Source of the DNA: Batkoa obscura
Lineage: Eukaryota; Entomophthoromycota; Entomophthoromycetes; Entomophthorales; Batkoaceae
Direction: 5' to 3'
Assembly: GCA_030770535.1 (NCBI GenBank)
Contig: JASVEC010000018.1
Span: forward strand, 496,001-560,000
Length of the DNA: 64,000 nucleotides
The translations under genes were made by a program, and so were the position numbers. The notes beneath the pieces are model-generated. The model did no database searches and was not told the DNA's origin. It saw only the letters and a list, made by a program, of their open reading frames with translations. Position 1 is the stretch's first letter; each line of letters begins with the position of its first letter. Of this stretch, positions 53,887-64,000 are shown one piece after another.

Positions 53887-54209
53887 TATTCTTTTGCCAT
53901 CGTTTTTTTATAATAGTTTCTTAAAATCATTTAGCTAACTAGTGTCAAATGATGCTCTAGTAATTGCTTAATATAGCTCTGAACTTCACATATGATGGAC
54001 CAAATGTTACTTATTTACATTAATAAAACCTATTAAACTATTCGATTGGACTAAATTTACTAAAAAAAACTAGACGATGGCATTATCCTTTGATATTATT
54101 ATATCATTTTTCTCTTGACATTCATATCAAATAAAGCTTCCACAGAAACACATTCAACAAAAATAAAGCAGCTTGATCTCCATTTTTAAATATGGACAAA
54201 TGTCAAAAA
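53887..54209. other. Spacer
   Basis: Upstream region of the protease; no gene seen. Confidence 0.4.
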
Positions 54210-54283
54210 TGTTTCCGTCCAGATTCGAACTGGAGACCTTCTGTGTGTTAGACAGATGTGATAACCAACTACACCACGGAAAC
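54210..54283 (-). tRNA. tRNA-Val (anticodon AAC)
   Basis: Minus strand: acceptor GTTTCCG pairs with CGGAAAC, discriminator A, anticodon arm TCTGT/CTAACAC/ACAGA with anticodon AAC, T-arm with AGTTCGAATCT. No intron. Confidence 0.95.
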
Positions 54284-54593
54284 TTCGTGATCTCATGATA
54301 GTTCACGCTAAATTAAATATTTAATTACATATACTACATGAATTTAATAACAGTAACAGTTTGTTTTATTTGTGCTTAATTAATTGTTCAAGTTTTCAGA
54401 TAATTCCACTTTATCATTCTAAGTTTGTAAAGTATTATCAAATCAGGATTCCTCTCCAATTCGATTAAATAAGGATGAGACCGAAATGAACAAAAATGAA
54501 CTTATTTTTATTTTATCAACAGTAGTAAAATCGAAATAAAGGTACAATTGAAATTAATATAGATAGAAAGTACCAAATCTACCAAACAAAACT
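54284..54593. other. Spacer
   Basis: Between tRNA-Val and the ankyrin-like gene stop; nothing recognised. Confidence 0.4.
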
Positions 54594-56680
54594 TTATAAA
54601 AAAGAAAAGGGTTTATCAAATGAAGATTTATCGAAAGGGGGTCTTTCAAATAAAGGTTTATCAAAAGAGACAGTAAGTGGGTTACCAAAACCTGAAGAGA
54701 ACCCTAAATAATAAACAAACCAGGGGATGACATAGGTCATATTGAATTTAACTGCATAGTCAATTGCATTGAATCCATCTGAATCTCTTTTGTTAAAATA
54801 ATGCATAGGTAACACATCTTTTAAATATTTATAGTTGACTCTACCATCGTCGTAAGGGGTAACAGCTCTATTAGTTAATACCATATGGCTTGAAAAAGGA
54901 AAAGCGTAATTTATTTTGTTAGAATATATTTTTAAGATATGTATTAGTATAATTAAAACCTGATCTTGTAAATTCATTTTTGCTGCTAACACTAACAGTG
55001 TTTCAGAGCTTAAATCATATTCTTTGACGACATTATTATTAATTATACTCATGGGTTTAAATAAGGAACTTGTTTTACTACGTGTGATTAAATTACAGTG
55101 GTTATATAATACATTTGAAAACCTTAAATTATAATAATTTAATGCTGCAACGAGAGTAGCTGGATCTTTAGATACTAACGCAAACCTTGTGACAATCCAA
55201 GCTAGTCTGCGATGGTGGGGTGGTAATATTTTTGAAATCAAAGTATTGAATAAATTTTGATTATAAAAGTATAATCTAAAAAACCTTTCACTGATTTCTC
55301 TACTATCCATTCTTCCAGTTAATGTTATTATGTTCGAAGTTGAATAATTGTCATTGATAAATTTTAAATTCATTGGATCTGGAACAAAACTTAATGGCCT
55401 TGGCTTATCATTTTCGTTACATAATATATTGCTATTGACTGAAAAATAAGAAGCTACTAATTGATTAAGTTTTTCTTTTTCCCCTTCTTCGTCAATTGGT
55501 AATTCTTTGTCAATCAATTTTTCAAACATTCTAATAAAAAACGTTTGATTTCGTCTATATGCTATTTCTAATGGTGTACATTTGTATTGATAATCTCTAT
55601 GTAACAACTGTTTACGATCATGACTTAAACATTGATAAATGATATTTGGACATGTTATCCCATAGTATGCTGCAACCCATAATGGACTCTGTTTATATTT
55701 ATTTGGATATATACTTTTTTTACTAAATTCCATAACATAATGGTAACGTAATCTACTACATACCCTATCTAACTCTTGAAACTCTTTCAAGTCTTGAAAT
55801 TTGAGTGGCACCCCAATGCTTTGTATGGAATAACAATCTTTATATATTTTTGAATACCTTTTATTCAAATATCTTGTATTTAAAGCATAAATGATTTTAA
55901 CTCCACAACTATGGCATTTGTAAATTAATTCTTGAAATGAATCTAATAAATCTTATAATTAAAATATAAATAAAGTGTATTGAAACAAAATAAAATAACT
56001 CACAATCTTGATAAATTGCTTTCACATCAACTGGAAGGATAACGCAACAAAGCTGCTTCAAGGTAGCTTTCCTTGCAATATTGATATGTCCAAATTGTAG
56101 TGTAAGTTCTTCCTATTTAATATTAGTTATATTTTTTTAATTATATATAGATACTACTTTCTTAACTTCGGTTATTATTTCTTCTTCATCTATAAATTCA
56201 TCATTTATTTTTTTATCATCGTTTCCTTTTTTATTATCATTTGCCTTCTTGTCACCATTAGCTTTCTTATCTTTCGCTTTTTTATCACTTGCTTTCTTTT
56301 CATTTCCTTTCTTATCACTATTTACTTTCTTATCATTATTATCCTTTGACTCAGTGATCTCTTTTGACTCCTCATCCAATTTTGGAAGCTTGGCGTCAAC
56401 CGCTTTTAAAAATTCATCGGCTAACCTATGAATTTCTGGAACTACAGTTTGTGTTACATAACTAATATTGGGTTGAACAAATAACACTAAAATAGTAATA
56501 GTATACTTACAACTCTGGTACATCCTTTCTATCTTTTAAACGCATCATGTTCCGATTTGATTGAATTAAGCTAATAAATTTAAGATAACTCTGACTACTC
56601 TTTATGCTATGTTCTTTTTTATCCACTCCATTATCCACTTCTTTTTCTTTTATTGAGTTCTTTTTGTTTCTTTTACCCAT
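54594..56680 (-). CDS. Ankyrin-repeat-like protein with a Lys-rich N-terminal region
   Basis: Four exons (56511-56680, 56158-56461, 56004-56112, 54594-55951) join in frame to 646 residues; the long last exon has no ATG of its own at its start and belongs to this gene. It starts MGKRNKKNSIKEKEVDNGVD. Residues about 80-150 are a repeated KK-x-N/D pattern (GNEKKASDKKAKDKKANGDK). Then come EELTLQFGHINIARKATLKQ and CHSCGVK. The C-terminal part has ankyrin-like helices (SPLWVAAYYGI; CTPLEIAYRRNQTFFIRMF; FNAIDYAVKFNMTYVI), separated by non-repeat helices. It ends with a Phe/Asp/Lys/Pro-rich tail. Function unknown; a scaffold or stress-signalling role would be typical for such proteins but is only a guess. 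Confidence 0.7.
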
Positions 56681-56863
56681 CTTATATTTTCAAAGCCAAA
56701 TCAATCTTTTGTTTTATTTTTTCAAATTACAGTGGGATTGTTTTTTAAATGTTGTTATTGGCTCTTTAATCTCTTAAAAAACAAAGGCTTTTTAAGCAAG
56801 TATTTATTTGCTAAAGTTATAAAAATAAATGAATCGTCATCACCTTCCTGATATAAAAACAGA
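56681..56863. other. Promoter region of the ankyrin-like gene
   Basis: Short spacer without a recognisable TATA box. Confidence 0.35.
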
Positions 56864-56972
56864 ATATAGGGGAGTGTTCTTTTAGCTTTATCAATTTTTC
56901 CATTCTTTAAATGTCATTTGAGTCGGAAAATTGTTAGTAAAATACTTAAACACAAAAACATATCCCCATATT
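56864..56972 (+). repeat. MITE copy 24
   Basis: ATATAGGGGAGTGTTCTTTT start and AACATATCCCCATAT end; core with AAATGTCATTTGAGTCGG. Confidence 0.85.
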
Positions 56973-58262
56973 AAATATACTAAAGAAGCACAATGACATT
57001 GAAAAGCATTCAAAAAATCTACTTTATCATAAAAAAATAGTCAAACTTAAAAACAAAATAACAAATGTTATATAAAAAAGATACATGACAATTTTAATGA
57101 TAAATTTAAAAATAACATATTAAAAGAACTGTTTTACAACAATTAAGCCATCATGTTAATCACGGTTACCTTAAAGTCACCAATAAATAATTAAAAGCCC
57201 CTTTTTATTGTTTAGCCGCATTCTGCACCATCTTGCCTCCATAGTAACTTTAACATTATCCCTATACTTGTTTTATTCTTTCCAATTACCTGTACATTCT
57301 TACACAACTTCACAAAAAGTCTTAGTTTTTAAAATCCAAGATAATAAATGGAGGTGTCTTCACTCCACCATTTATTGTCACAGCTCAATTAATATAAATT
57401 AACTATAGATTTATTACTATACTATCCTTATCTTACATTTTTTATAAATAGAATATATTAATTTTGTTCAATTATTTTAAATAGAATATTAAATAATTCT
57501 TAACGTTAGAATCAGTGTTCATCAAAAGCCTCTATCAAAAATTGTCATTATATTAACAGTTTTTTAGATAAATTCTACAATTACTTTAAATATCTTTTAT
57601 TGCTATATAATATATAATTTAGGCGTAATTTGTTGTATTTAATAAATGTTCTGTTTGTACCATTTTACTTTAATTAAATAAAAATCATTTAAATGAATAA
57701 AAAACTATAAAAATTAATTTATAAACTAAAGCTTTTATATCAAATTTATTACTATTTAGCCTATTAGAAAAAGAAAGAATATCAATATCTTGATCTTAAA
57801 CTATAATTTATAGAATAAACATATTTTTTATATCACTATTTATGCTAAAATAATTGAAATAAATTTTTTGATTTTATATAAAATATATTTCTATTTAATT
57901 TGATTTATCAATTTTAGAACTTGAATAATTTAGCCACTTTATTAACAAATTTTTTTAACTATTTTCCGTTTAGTTGATTTTTTTTGGGATCTCATATTTT
58001 TTGACTTTAAATTATTCCAAGATGAGTCAAGGATAAACTTTAAAACTTGACCAATTAATAACCAAGTATTTTAAAAGAATTACAGTATAATTTATGAATA
58101 TTCCTTAGACATCAAAAAAACAGTCACTCTAGAAAAATACTCCACAAAGAAATTAACTATGATATTGTATAAATTATCTTTAATTAAAATATGTACAATT
58201 GAAGAAATTTAATTAGCAAGTTAAATAATATTAAAATTACACTAGAGTAAAGCAATTAGCAA
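56973..58262. other. AT-rich spacer
   Basis: About 1.3 kb. An open stretch at 57208-57402 lacks an ATG start. No gene, RNA or repeat recognised. Confidence 0.4.
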
Positions 58263-59198
58263 TTAAAGAGCCTTGTGGATTACTTTGATATGACGCGTGA
58301 GATCGTGCTTTCTAGAAAACCGACGAGAACATATATGACATTGAAATTGCTTGATACGAACTGGGTTATGGATTTCCAAATGCGCCTTCATATTATAAAG
58401 TCTACTAAACTTTTTCTCACATCCGGGATGAGAACATGGGATAATCTTAGGTAATGGTCCACTTCTCTTACGAGTTGTACTAGTAGGGCTGGAAGCAATT
58501 TGATTAAATTTTTTGTTATAGTCACTACTATGAGGCTGTTCGTTGTGAAGCTTTTGTGGGATAGGTAGAATAGGCTCTTTTATCATAGGGATTGTATTAG
58601 TTAATCCAGGGTAACTAGCAGGCTGCATCACTTGGTATGGGTTCATGAATATGCTTTGGGAATAGAACTGAGATGATTGACTCATTCCGTTATAGCTATT
58701 GATAAGCGGTAAATTATATGGAGCGTTGACATCATAATTCAGCGATCTTGATGGCATACTATTCATTTCGAAACCTCGGTTTATGTTTTGTGGTGAATGC
58801 TGATTATCAAGGACAGGGGTAGGGACTGATAGAGTTGATTTCAAATTATGATTAATATCATAGTCTGAGTGAATAGGTGGGGATATCTCTTCCGTTTTAA
58901 CTTCATTTTGTACACTATTAGAATATTGATGGGATATTTGCTTATCATTGTTGTTCACATAACCAGGCAAATAATGCGGATACATTTGGTTCAAATTATC
59001 AGCATATATATTGTAACCTAAATTTTGTATATTTTGGGTTGGATATACTGTATAATTGTCTTTGTTGTATGTTGACTCTAAATCCTGTGGATTGCTATTG
59101 TCTCTTTGACTTGTATGGTTGTCCAATTTGTATTCAGGATTGTGAGTATAATATGATCTGTTTATGTTATGACTGTATGTTAATAAGCTATCAGGCAT
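58263..59198 (-). CDS. C2H2 zinc-finger transcription factor (two C-terminal fingers)
   Basis: Intronless, 311 residues. The N-terminal ~250 residues are Asn/Tyr/Ser/Pro-rich and low in complexity, as in many fungal regulators. A basic stretch TTRKRSGPLPKI leads into finger 1 (about 255-277, CSHPGCEKKFSRLYNMKAHL, C-x4-C and H-x3-H) and finger 2 (about 287-308, CHICSRRFSRKHDLTRHIKV, C-x2-C and H-x4-H). The RKHDLTRH recognition helix occurs in Crz1-like and related stress regulators, but the first finger differs, so I leave the gene unnamed. Expected role: nuclear DNA-binding regulator. Confidence 0.8.
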   Translation of the reverse strand: MPDSLLTYSHNINRSYYTHNPEYKLDNHTSQRDNSNPQDLESTYNKDNYTVYPTQNIQNLGYNIYADNLNQMYPHYLPGYVNNNDKQISHQYSNSVQNEVKTEEISPPIHSDYDINHNLKSTLSVPTPVLDNQHSPQNINRGFEMNSMPSRSLNYDVNAPYNLPLINSYNGMSQSSQFYSQSIFMNPYQVMQPASYPGLTNTIPMIKEPILPIPQKLHNEQPHSSDYNKKFNQIASSPTSTTRKRSGPLPKIIPCSHPGCEKKFSRLYNMKAHLEIHNPVRIKQFQCHICSRRFSRKHDLTRHIKVIHKAL

Positions 59199-60943
59199 AA
59201 TTAGTTGCTTGATGTAGAATGATTACTAATCGATGTAGATTCGATTTAAAAAAATATAAAAAGAAAAATGATTATTCCCTTTCTTTGCTTAGCTTTTTAT
59301 ACTAAAATTTATCCATTGAGTCGACAAATCATTCGATAAGATTTTGTAAATTAGTAAAAAGATGTTGGATGATTTCTCAATGACAAAGCTGAGCAGTTTT
59401 ATAAATTATGAAATCATTACGAATCAAATTGATTTGATTGGGTAGTAGTTTATAAATATATCCAATGTTATTTTTAAATTATTTTGATTTGAAGTGATAA
59501 AAATAAAGTTGCCTAATAAATAGAACATGTAACAATTCCAATAACTAAAGGATTGTTCTAAAAAATAGAATTTTTAGTTTCACTTCGGATCAACTTCGCA
59601 TTTTTTTATTGACTTAAAATATTTAAAGTTAGTAAATAAAAGTAAAAAAATTAGCCTAAAACTTATTAATTATAATAAAATACTTAATATTTAGTTAAAC
59701 TCATCATTTAATATTTTAAAGCCACTATTTAGATACTATAAAGTTTAATTTTGATTTCAATAGATTTTAATATATTAAATTAATCAATTGATTAGATATT
59801 TTAATGTATTTTTTCAACTGATTATTTTTAAGTTGTAGTTTTAACTTTTTGACAATTTTTTGGGAATCTGGTCCTTTTGAGGAACTCAATTATTCCGCTT
59901 TTTTACTTCCACCCTCAGTTTCTAATTTGAACTTTCCTTTTAGTCTTTTTGTCTTTAATTGGCCATTAGCTATGGCGTCACAATCTCCCTTATTTCATAA
60001 AATATGGTAATTTAGTATCAGAAATTAAAAAATTAATAAAAAACGACTATTTAATATTACATATAAACTGTTTTACTATATATGAAAAATATCTTGTTTG
60101 TTTAATGTAAATAAAAAATAATACCTAACTCTTGGCTTATTAAAAATGACTAATTTAAGATCTAAAATGAAATAAGTTAATTTTTATATTTTTATATTAT
60201 ATTAATAAAATACTATCCCTACCTTATCTAATCTATTGTATAGAACAGTTCGATAAAATACTTGTAAATAATGTAAAAAAATTATTATCTAAAATAAACA
60301 AAGATTTGATAATCGATATCTCGAGCTAAATCGTAAGATAATGTCAATAATAAAAAAGTAGGATTGGGAAGTTTTTATCCTTTTTTAAAAGTTAGCTTTT
60401 CATTATTATTAATATTTTTATCAATATATAAACTATAATACAAGTCAAAGAACAGCTCTAACATTTACTCAATACCCCTAATTTTCACAACTCAAAATAG
60501 TAGATATTTAAAAAGATACCGGTTAAATAATAACATAGTTTGGAACCATTTAGTCTTTAACGGGTAAGTGTTAATATTAAATTTAGAAAATCAAATTGAT
60601 ATGAGTTAACCTGTTTAGAAATAATCTAACATAATTTAATGTTGATATTTGAGGCTTTAAAGTAATCGTAAGATACTTCCGTTTAGTAAATTTCCCGTTG
60701 AGAATTAAATATTGGAAATCTGAGTTTGTTTCGAAATTCTAACTGAAGGTTTATAGTGAGGTTGGTCATTGGCTATAGGGTGGAACTCGTTAAAATTATA
60801 GAAAAAGTAAGATGAAAGTACCAAAGAAATTGTGTCAAGTTTTAATACCAATGTTACTAAAATAATTTAAACATACTTTTTCTTACACAGCTTGAGGACG
60901 TTGGAAACTAAACGCGTCAGCTATTTAACTTTTTAATTACTCA
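59199..60943. other. Long spacer upstream of the zinc-finger gene
   Basis: AT-rich. A short minus-strand coding-like scrap at about 59893-59997 (GQLKTKRLKGKFKLETEG then a stop) is probably chance or decay. No gene called. Confidence 0.4.
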
Positions 60944-61052
60944 ATATAGGGGGATGTTCTTTTTGACTTCATTACTTTTTCCATTTTTCAAACGCTATTT
61001 GAGTGGAAAGATTATTAATAAGTTCCTAAACAAAAAAATGCATCCCCATATT
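60944..61052 (+). repeat. MITE copy 25
   Basis: ATATAGGGGGATGTTCTTTT start, full core, ATGCATCCCCATAT end. Confidence 0.9.
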
Positions 61053-61127
61053 CAGTCTATGATGCCTTCAAGCTATATAAGAAAAATTGTATTTAAATTA
61101 TTTCATGACTACAAGATGGTTTATTGT

Positions 61128-61218
61128 ATGAAAGTATTTTGGTTTTATTTGCTTTCATTTATTAAGCGCTATTAACTAGAAAATTAGCAAAATTAAACAA
61201 ATAGACATTCCTATATAA
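61128..61218 (+). repeat. MITE copy 26 (degenerate)
   Basis: GAAAGTATTTTGGTTTTATT, then TCATTTATTAAGCGCTATTA and ACATTCCTATATA at the right end. Confidence 0.6.
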
Positions 61219-61424
61219 TATTTTAAAATTTTATGTTGGATAGAAAACGAACGAAATGGTAAAATTATTTGTAGCAATACTAGGATATCTTTGAAATTTT
61301 AGATTACTGATGGTATAACTAATAAACAAGCGATGAAGAATCGTAGACTGAAAATGAAACACGTTGATATCTGTTGAAATATTATAAGAATGTTATTTTT
61401 ACAATTTAAGTTTTAAAAAGAAGA

Positions 61425-61496
61425 CTCTCGAGCGGGGAATTGAACCCCGGTCTCCCGCGTGACAGGCGGGGATACTCACCACTATACTACCCGAGA
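61425..61496 (-). tRNA. tRNA-Asp (anticodon GTC)
   Basis: Minus strand: acceptor TCTCGGG against CTCGAGA, discriminator G as usual for Asp, anticodon arm CCCGC/CTGTCAC/GCGGG with anticodon GTC, T-arm with GGTTCAATTCC. No intron. Confidence 0.95.
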
Positions 61497-61711
61497 CTTT
61501 CTATTTGTTCGAATCAACAGTAAAAAAATATATAACACAAAAATTGTCAAGGAAAATAAACTGATTACTCTATTATTGTGTCATTCATTGATTGACTCTT
61601 AGATATGTATGAATTCAAAATTTACTGGTTAGCTTTTTTTAAAAATCGAAGGTAAAATAAGTACAAGAACAAGCTAGATCAAATCTTATTAATTATTAAT
61701 AGATAAAAATA

Positions 61712-62404
61712 ATGAGCCAAAATAATCCACAACAATTATGGCAATGGTTTCAAGCAGTTGATACTGATAAATCTGGTCAACTTACAGCTGAAGAATTACA
61801 AAAAGCATTAATTAATGGTAATTTTATATAGTTTAATTAAAGAACATCGAGTTTTTAAAATCAACCTCTTTGATCAGGCGATTGGTCCCCATTTAATATT
61901 GAAACTGTACGATTGATGGTGAATATGTTTGATCAAGATCAAAGTGGTACCATTGGGTTTAATGAGTTTCAAGGGCTTTGGCAGTATATTGAGCAATGGA
62001 AACAATGCTTTCAATCTTTTGATAGGGATCGTTCAGGTACTATTGATAAACAAGAGTTATCAATGGCTTTACGCACCTTTGGTTATAATTTATCGGAGCG
62101 TTTTGTTGGTCTCCTAATTAAAAAATTTGACCGTAAATCAAAAGGCGACATCACCTTTGATAACTTTATTCAAGTAAGAAATTGTTTTTATTGATTTGAT
62201 TGCTTTTATAGGATTGTTGCTTATTGTTTTTTATAGGTTTGTGTTACTATTAAAATGTTAACAGACTCTTTCCGTCGTTTCGATACAGATTCGGATGGTG
62301 TTATTCAAATTCGTTATGAAGATGTAAATAATTTTACTATTTATTTTAAAGTAATTTTAATTATTATTATTTAGTTCCTCGAATTAGTCATTACTTCCAA
62401 ATAA
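61712..62404 (+). CDS. Penta-EF-hand calcium-binding protein (ALG-2/peflin type)
   Basis: Four exons (61712-61817, 61878-62173, 62237-62323, 62375-62404), 172 residues. PEF proteins bind calcium and link ESCRT/ER-exit machinery or calpain-type partners. Five hands are visible: EF1 DTDKSGQLTAEEL, EF2 DQDQSGTIGFNEF, EF3 DRDRSGTIDKQEL, EF4 DRKSKGDITFDNF (degenerate), EF5 DTDSDGVIQIRYEDFLEL. The WSPFNIETVRLM and WQYIEQWKQCF segments between them are the usual PEF linkers. The Gly/Pro-rich N-terminal extension of animal peflin is missing; the protein starts MSQNNPQQLWQWFQAVD. Closest in length to ALG-2/PDCD6. Confidence 0.88.
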
Positions 62405-62516
62405 ATTCAACAAAAATAATAAAATACTTTAATTCTAATCAAAGCTTATATTTGAAGTTACACTTATTTTATATTAATTATTTTTTTTTAATAATAATAA
62501 AACTTTATAAGATAAA

Positions 62517-63821
62517 TTACAATTTAAGTTTAGGAGTAAAGTAAGGGGTTTCTAGGTTAGAAAGAGGGGCATAATCAGGCGGTGTTTCAAAGTCATCATT
62601 AGTTGGTAGTTTAATTATCTTGTTGTAATGTTTATTCTCATTAACTTTCCTATAATAAAAAGCTAAACCCAATCCAACCAGTCCGATGAAAACAATAGTT
62701 CCAACAATTCCACCAATCAATGCTTTTTGATAATTTGAATCCACTATTGTTACATTATTATTAGTATTATTTGCTATATCTCTAGTTGGATTATTAAGTG
62801 TATTGTTTGTTGAATATACTTTAGTTAATGTATTGATATCTATAATTTGAGTTTGATCCATTCCATCATTCATACCACCACCAAAAGAATGTATGATGAA
62901 ATTCTTATAAACAATTGTACATGCCATGGGTCTTAATTGTAAGTTTTCAATTTGTACTTTTTGCCATGTTAATGTTATCAGATTTAATATATAAAGTTCA
63001 TTCTCTTGTTTAAAGCTATCATCGGATGCTATCAAATACATAAAATTGTCGCCAAAAACGGCAGTGTAAGCAGTTGATTTTGGTATATCTCCTGTTAAAT
63101 TATGGTTACTTAAACTAATTGTTTTATCAAATTTTATGATATCAATTGTATCTAATTTCACGCGTTTACCCTCTTTATACCCTCCAACAGAGTAGATGGT
63201 ATTATTAATATAAACTGAATCGGTTCCATATTTATTATTTAAGCTCAATTGTAATTTCATCCAACTTTTTTTTGTAATATTATATTGATATAGGCCATTA
63301 ATTGTCTCCCTTTCCGATTGTTTATTAATTATTATACCACCAAATAAATAAGCAAAATTATTATGCTGTACTAAATTAGGCTGAATAATAGTATGAATAT
63401 CTTGTTGAATACCTGGTAATTTCAAAGACTCTTTATTTAAAATAGTTAAACTCATATTTTTTATATTTAATTCATTAAAGAAACTAATGTTTTTTACGGA
63501 GCCACCAAAACTCAATATTTTGTCTTCATCTTTAGTTAGAATTCGACTTCCATCCCAATCAACTGTTTGATTTATTTTGCTATTTATTTTCTTCCATGGC
63601 GCTTGATTATTGTTTAAATGAATTGGCTGACTTAAATCCAAAGCATATACGTTTTTATTTGATTCCATTTCTTTATTATTATTACTTGTACTACCACCTA
63701 AATAATAAATTTGATTCTTCATTAATATACAATAACCTCTAGACAATGGGACTATTTGTGTGTTAATAATGGCCTGCCATAAAAATAAAAATATATAAAA
63801 TTGAAATTGAATAATCGACAT
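62517..63821 (-). CDS. Kelch-repeat single-pass membrane protein
   Basis: Intronless, 434 residues. Signal peptide at the start (FQFYIFLFLWQAIINTQIV), then an extracellular kelch propeller with several repeats (CILMKNQIYYLGGS; DEDKILSFGGS; NNFAYLFGGI; NNTIYSVGGY; KNFIIHSFGGG), an Asn/Thr-rich stalk and one transmembrane helix at about 367-390 (LIGGIVGTIVFIGLVGLG) followed by a cytoplasmic tail of about 44 residues ending in a Pro/Tyr-rich motif. Similar proteins occur as large families in Mucoromycota and other early-diverging fungi, and in most cases their ligand is unknown. Likely a cell-surface adhesion or sensing protein. Confidence 0.82.
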   Translation of the reverse strand: MSIIQFQFYIFLFLWQAIINTQIVPLSRGYCILMKNQIYYLGGSTSNNNKEMESNKNVYALDLSQPIHLNNNQAPWKKINSKINQTVDWDGSRILTKDEDKILSFGGSVKNISFFNELNIKNMSLTILNKESLKLPGIQQDIHTIIQPNLVQHNNFAYLFGGIIINKQSERETINGLYQYNITKKSWMKLQLSLNNKYGTDSVYINNTIYSVGGYKEGKRVKLDTIDIIKFDKTISLSNHNLTGDIPKSTAYTAVFGDNFMYLIASDDSFKQENELYILNLITLTWQKVQIENLQLRPMACTIVYKNFIIHSFGGGMNDGMDQTQIIDINTLTKVYSTNNTLNNPTRDIANNTNNNVTIVDSNYQKALIGGIVGTIVFIGLVGLGLAFYYRKVNENKHYNKIIKLPTNDDFETPPDYAPLSNLETPYFTPKLKL

Positions 63822-63960
63822 TATTTAAAACAAACAAAGGATAAGAAAAAAGGAAGCTTTTTAAATTTAAAGAAAACAAAGTTAACAATATTTGAATTTG
63901 AATTCTGTTTTTTAATTTCATAATTTCCATTTTTATTATCTCTTTTTTAATAATAATTTA

Positions 63961-64000
63961 TTAGTGACCTAAAGCCTTAAGAACATCTCCCAATAAAGTT
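63961..64000 (-). CDS. Possible C-terminal end of a further minus-strand gene (partial)
   Basis: The last 40 bases, read on the minus strand, stay open and give LLGDVLKALGH followed by TAA. This is plausible protein sequence but too short to assign, and it could be chance. Confidence 0.3.
   Translation of the reverse strand, partial: TLLGDVLKALGH

Noticed and set aside
57208-57402. 64-codon + frame
   Set aside because: TTG start, no promoter or family signal.
60954-61175. 73-codon + frame
   Set aside because: Runs through MITE copy 25 and the degenerate copy 26.

Overview
The window looks like nuclear DNA from an AT-rich, probably early-diverging fungus. The genes are eukaryotic and short-introned: introns are about 40-60 nt with GTAAGT-like donors, TAAC-type branch points and AG acceptors. 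Several are recognisable fungal or pan-eukaryotic housekeeping genes: RIC1, TSR1, a CDC25-type RasGEF, an SFP1-like zinc-finger gene, La (LHP1) and TAF4. With proteinase K-like secreted proteases and very AT-rich spacers this suggests a zoopagomycete-type fungus such as a Conidiobolus relative; that placement is inference, not shown.

Region 1 (1-18.7 kb) is gene-poor, repeat-rich accessory DNA. It holds a secreted subtilisin, three tandem copies of an unrecognised secreted 12-cysteine protein (minus strand, each with a TATA box about 42 nt upstream of its ATG), a 2.55-kb DNA transposon (9691-12241) between copies 2 and 3, and a deleted relative of that transposon (17651-18503). Region 2 (18.8-26.6 kb) is two adjacent multi-exon housekeeping genes on the minus strand, RIC1 (Rab6/Ypt6 GEF) and TSR1 (40S ribosome biogenesis). 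Region 3 (26.6-38.7 kb) has tRNA-Lys, an SH3-WW-RasGEF gene, a GDSL esterase, an SFP1-like regulator and La. Region 4 (38.7-47.7 kb) mixes repeats with three small multi-exon genes of unknown function, a tail-anchored protein and decayed coding scraps. Region 5 (47.7-64 kb) has two TAF4 genes tail to tail, a second subtilisin, tRNA-Val, an ankyrin-like gene, a C2H2 regulator, tRNA-Asp, a penta-EF-hand protein and a kelch membrane protein.

The most striking feature at large scale is a family of about 26 short (~105 bp) inverted-repeat elements (MITEs) with ends like ATATGGGGATGT...ACATCCCCATAT. They occupy nearly every gene-poor spacer and none lies inside a coding exon. One of their ends matches the terminus of the 2.55-kb transposon, so the transposase encoded there is a good candidate for having mobilised them. 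The second theme is duplication: the secreted-protein trio shows a mosaic pattern expected from gene conversion, and the two TAF4 genes keep the same five-exon, same-phase structure while diverging strongly in sequence.

Reading frames across introns were worked out by eye from frame, splice sites and family homology. No alignment or database search was run.
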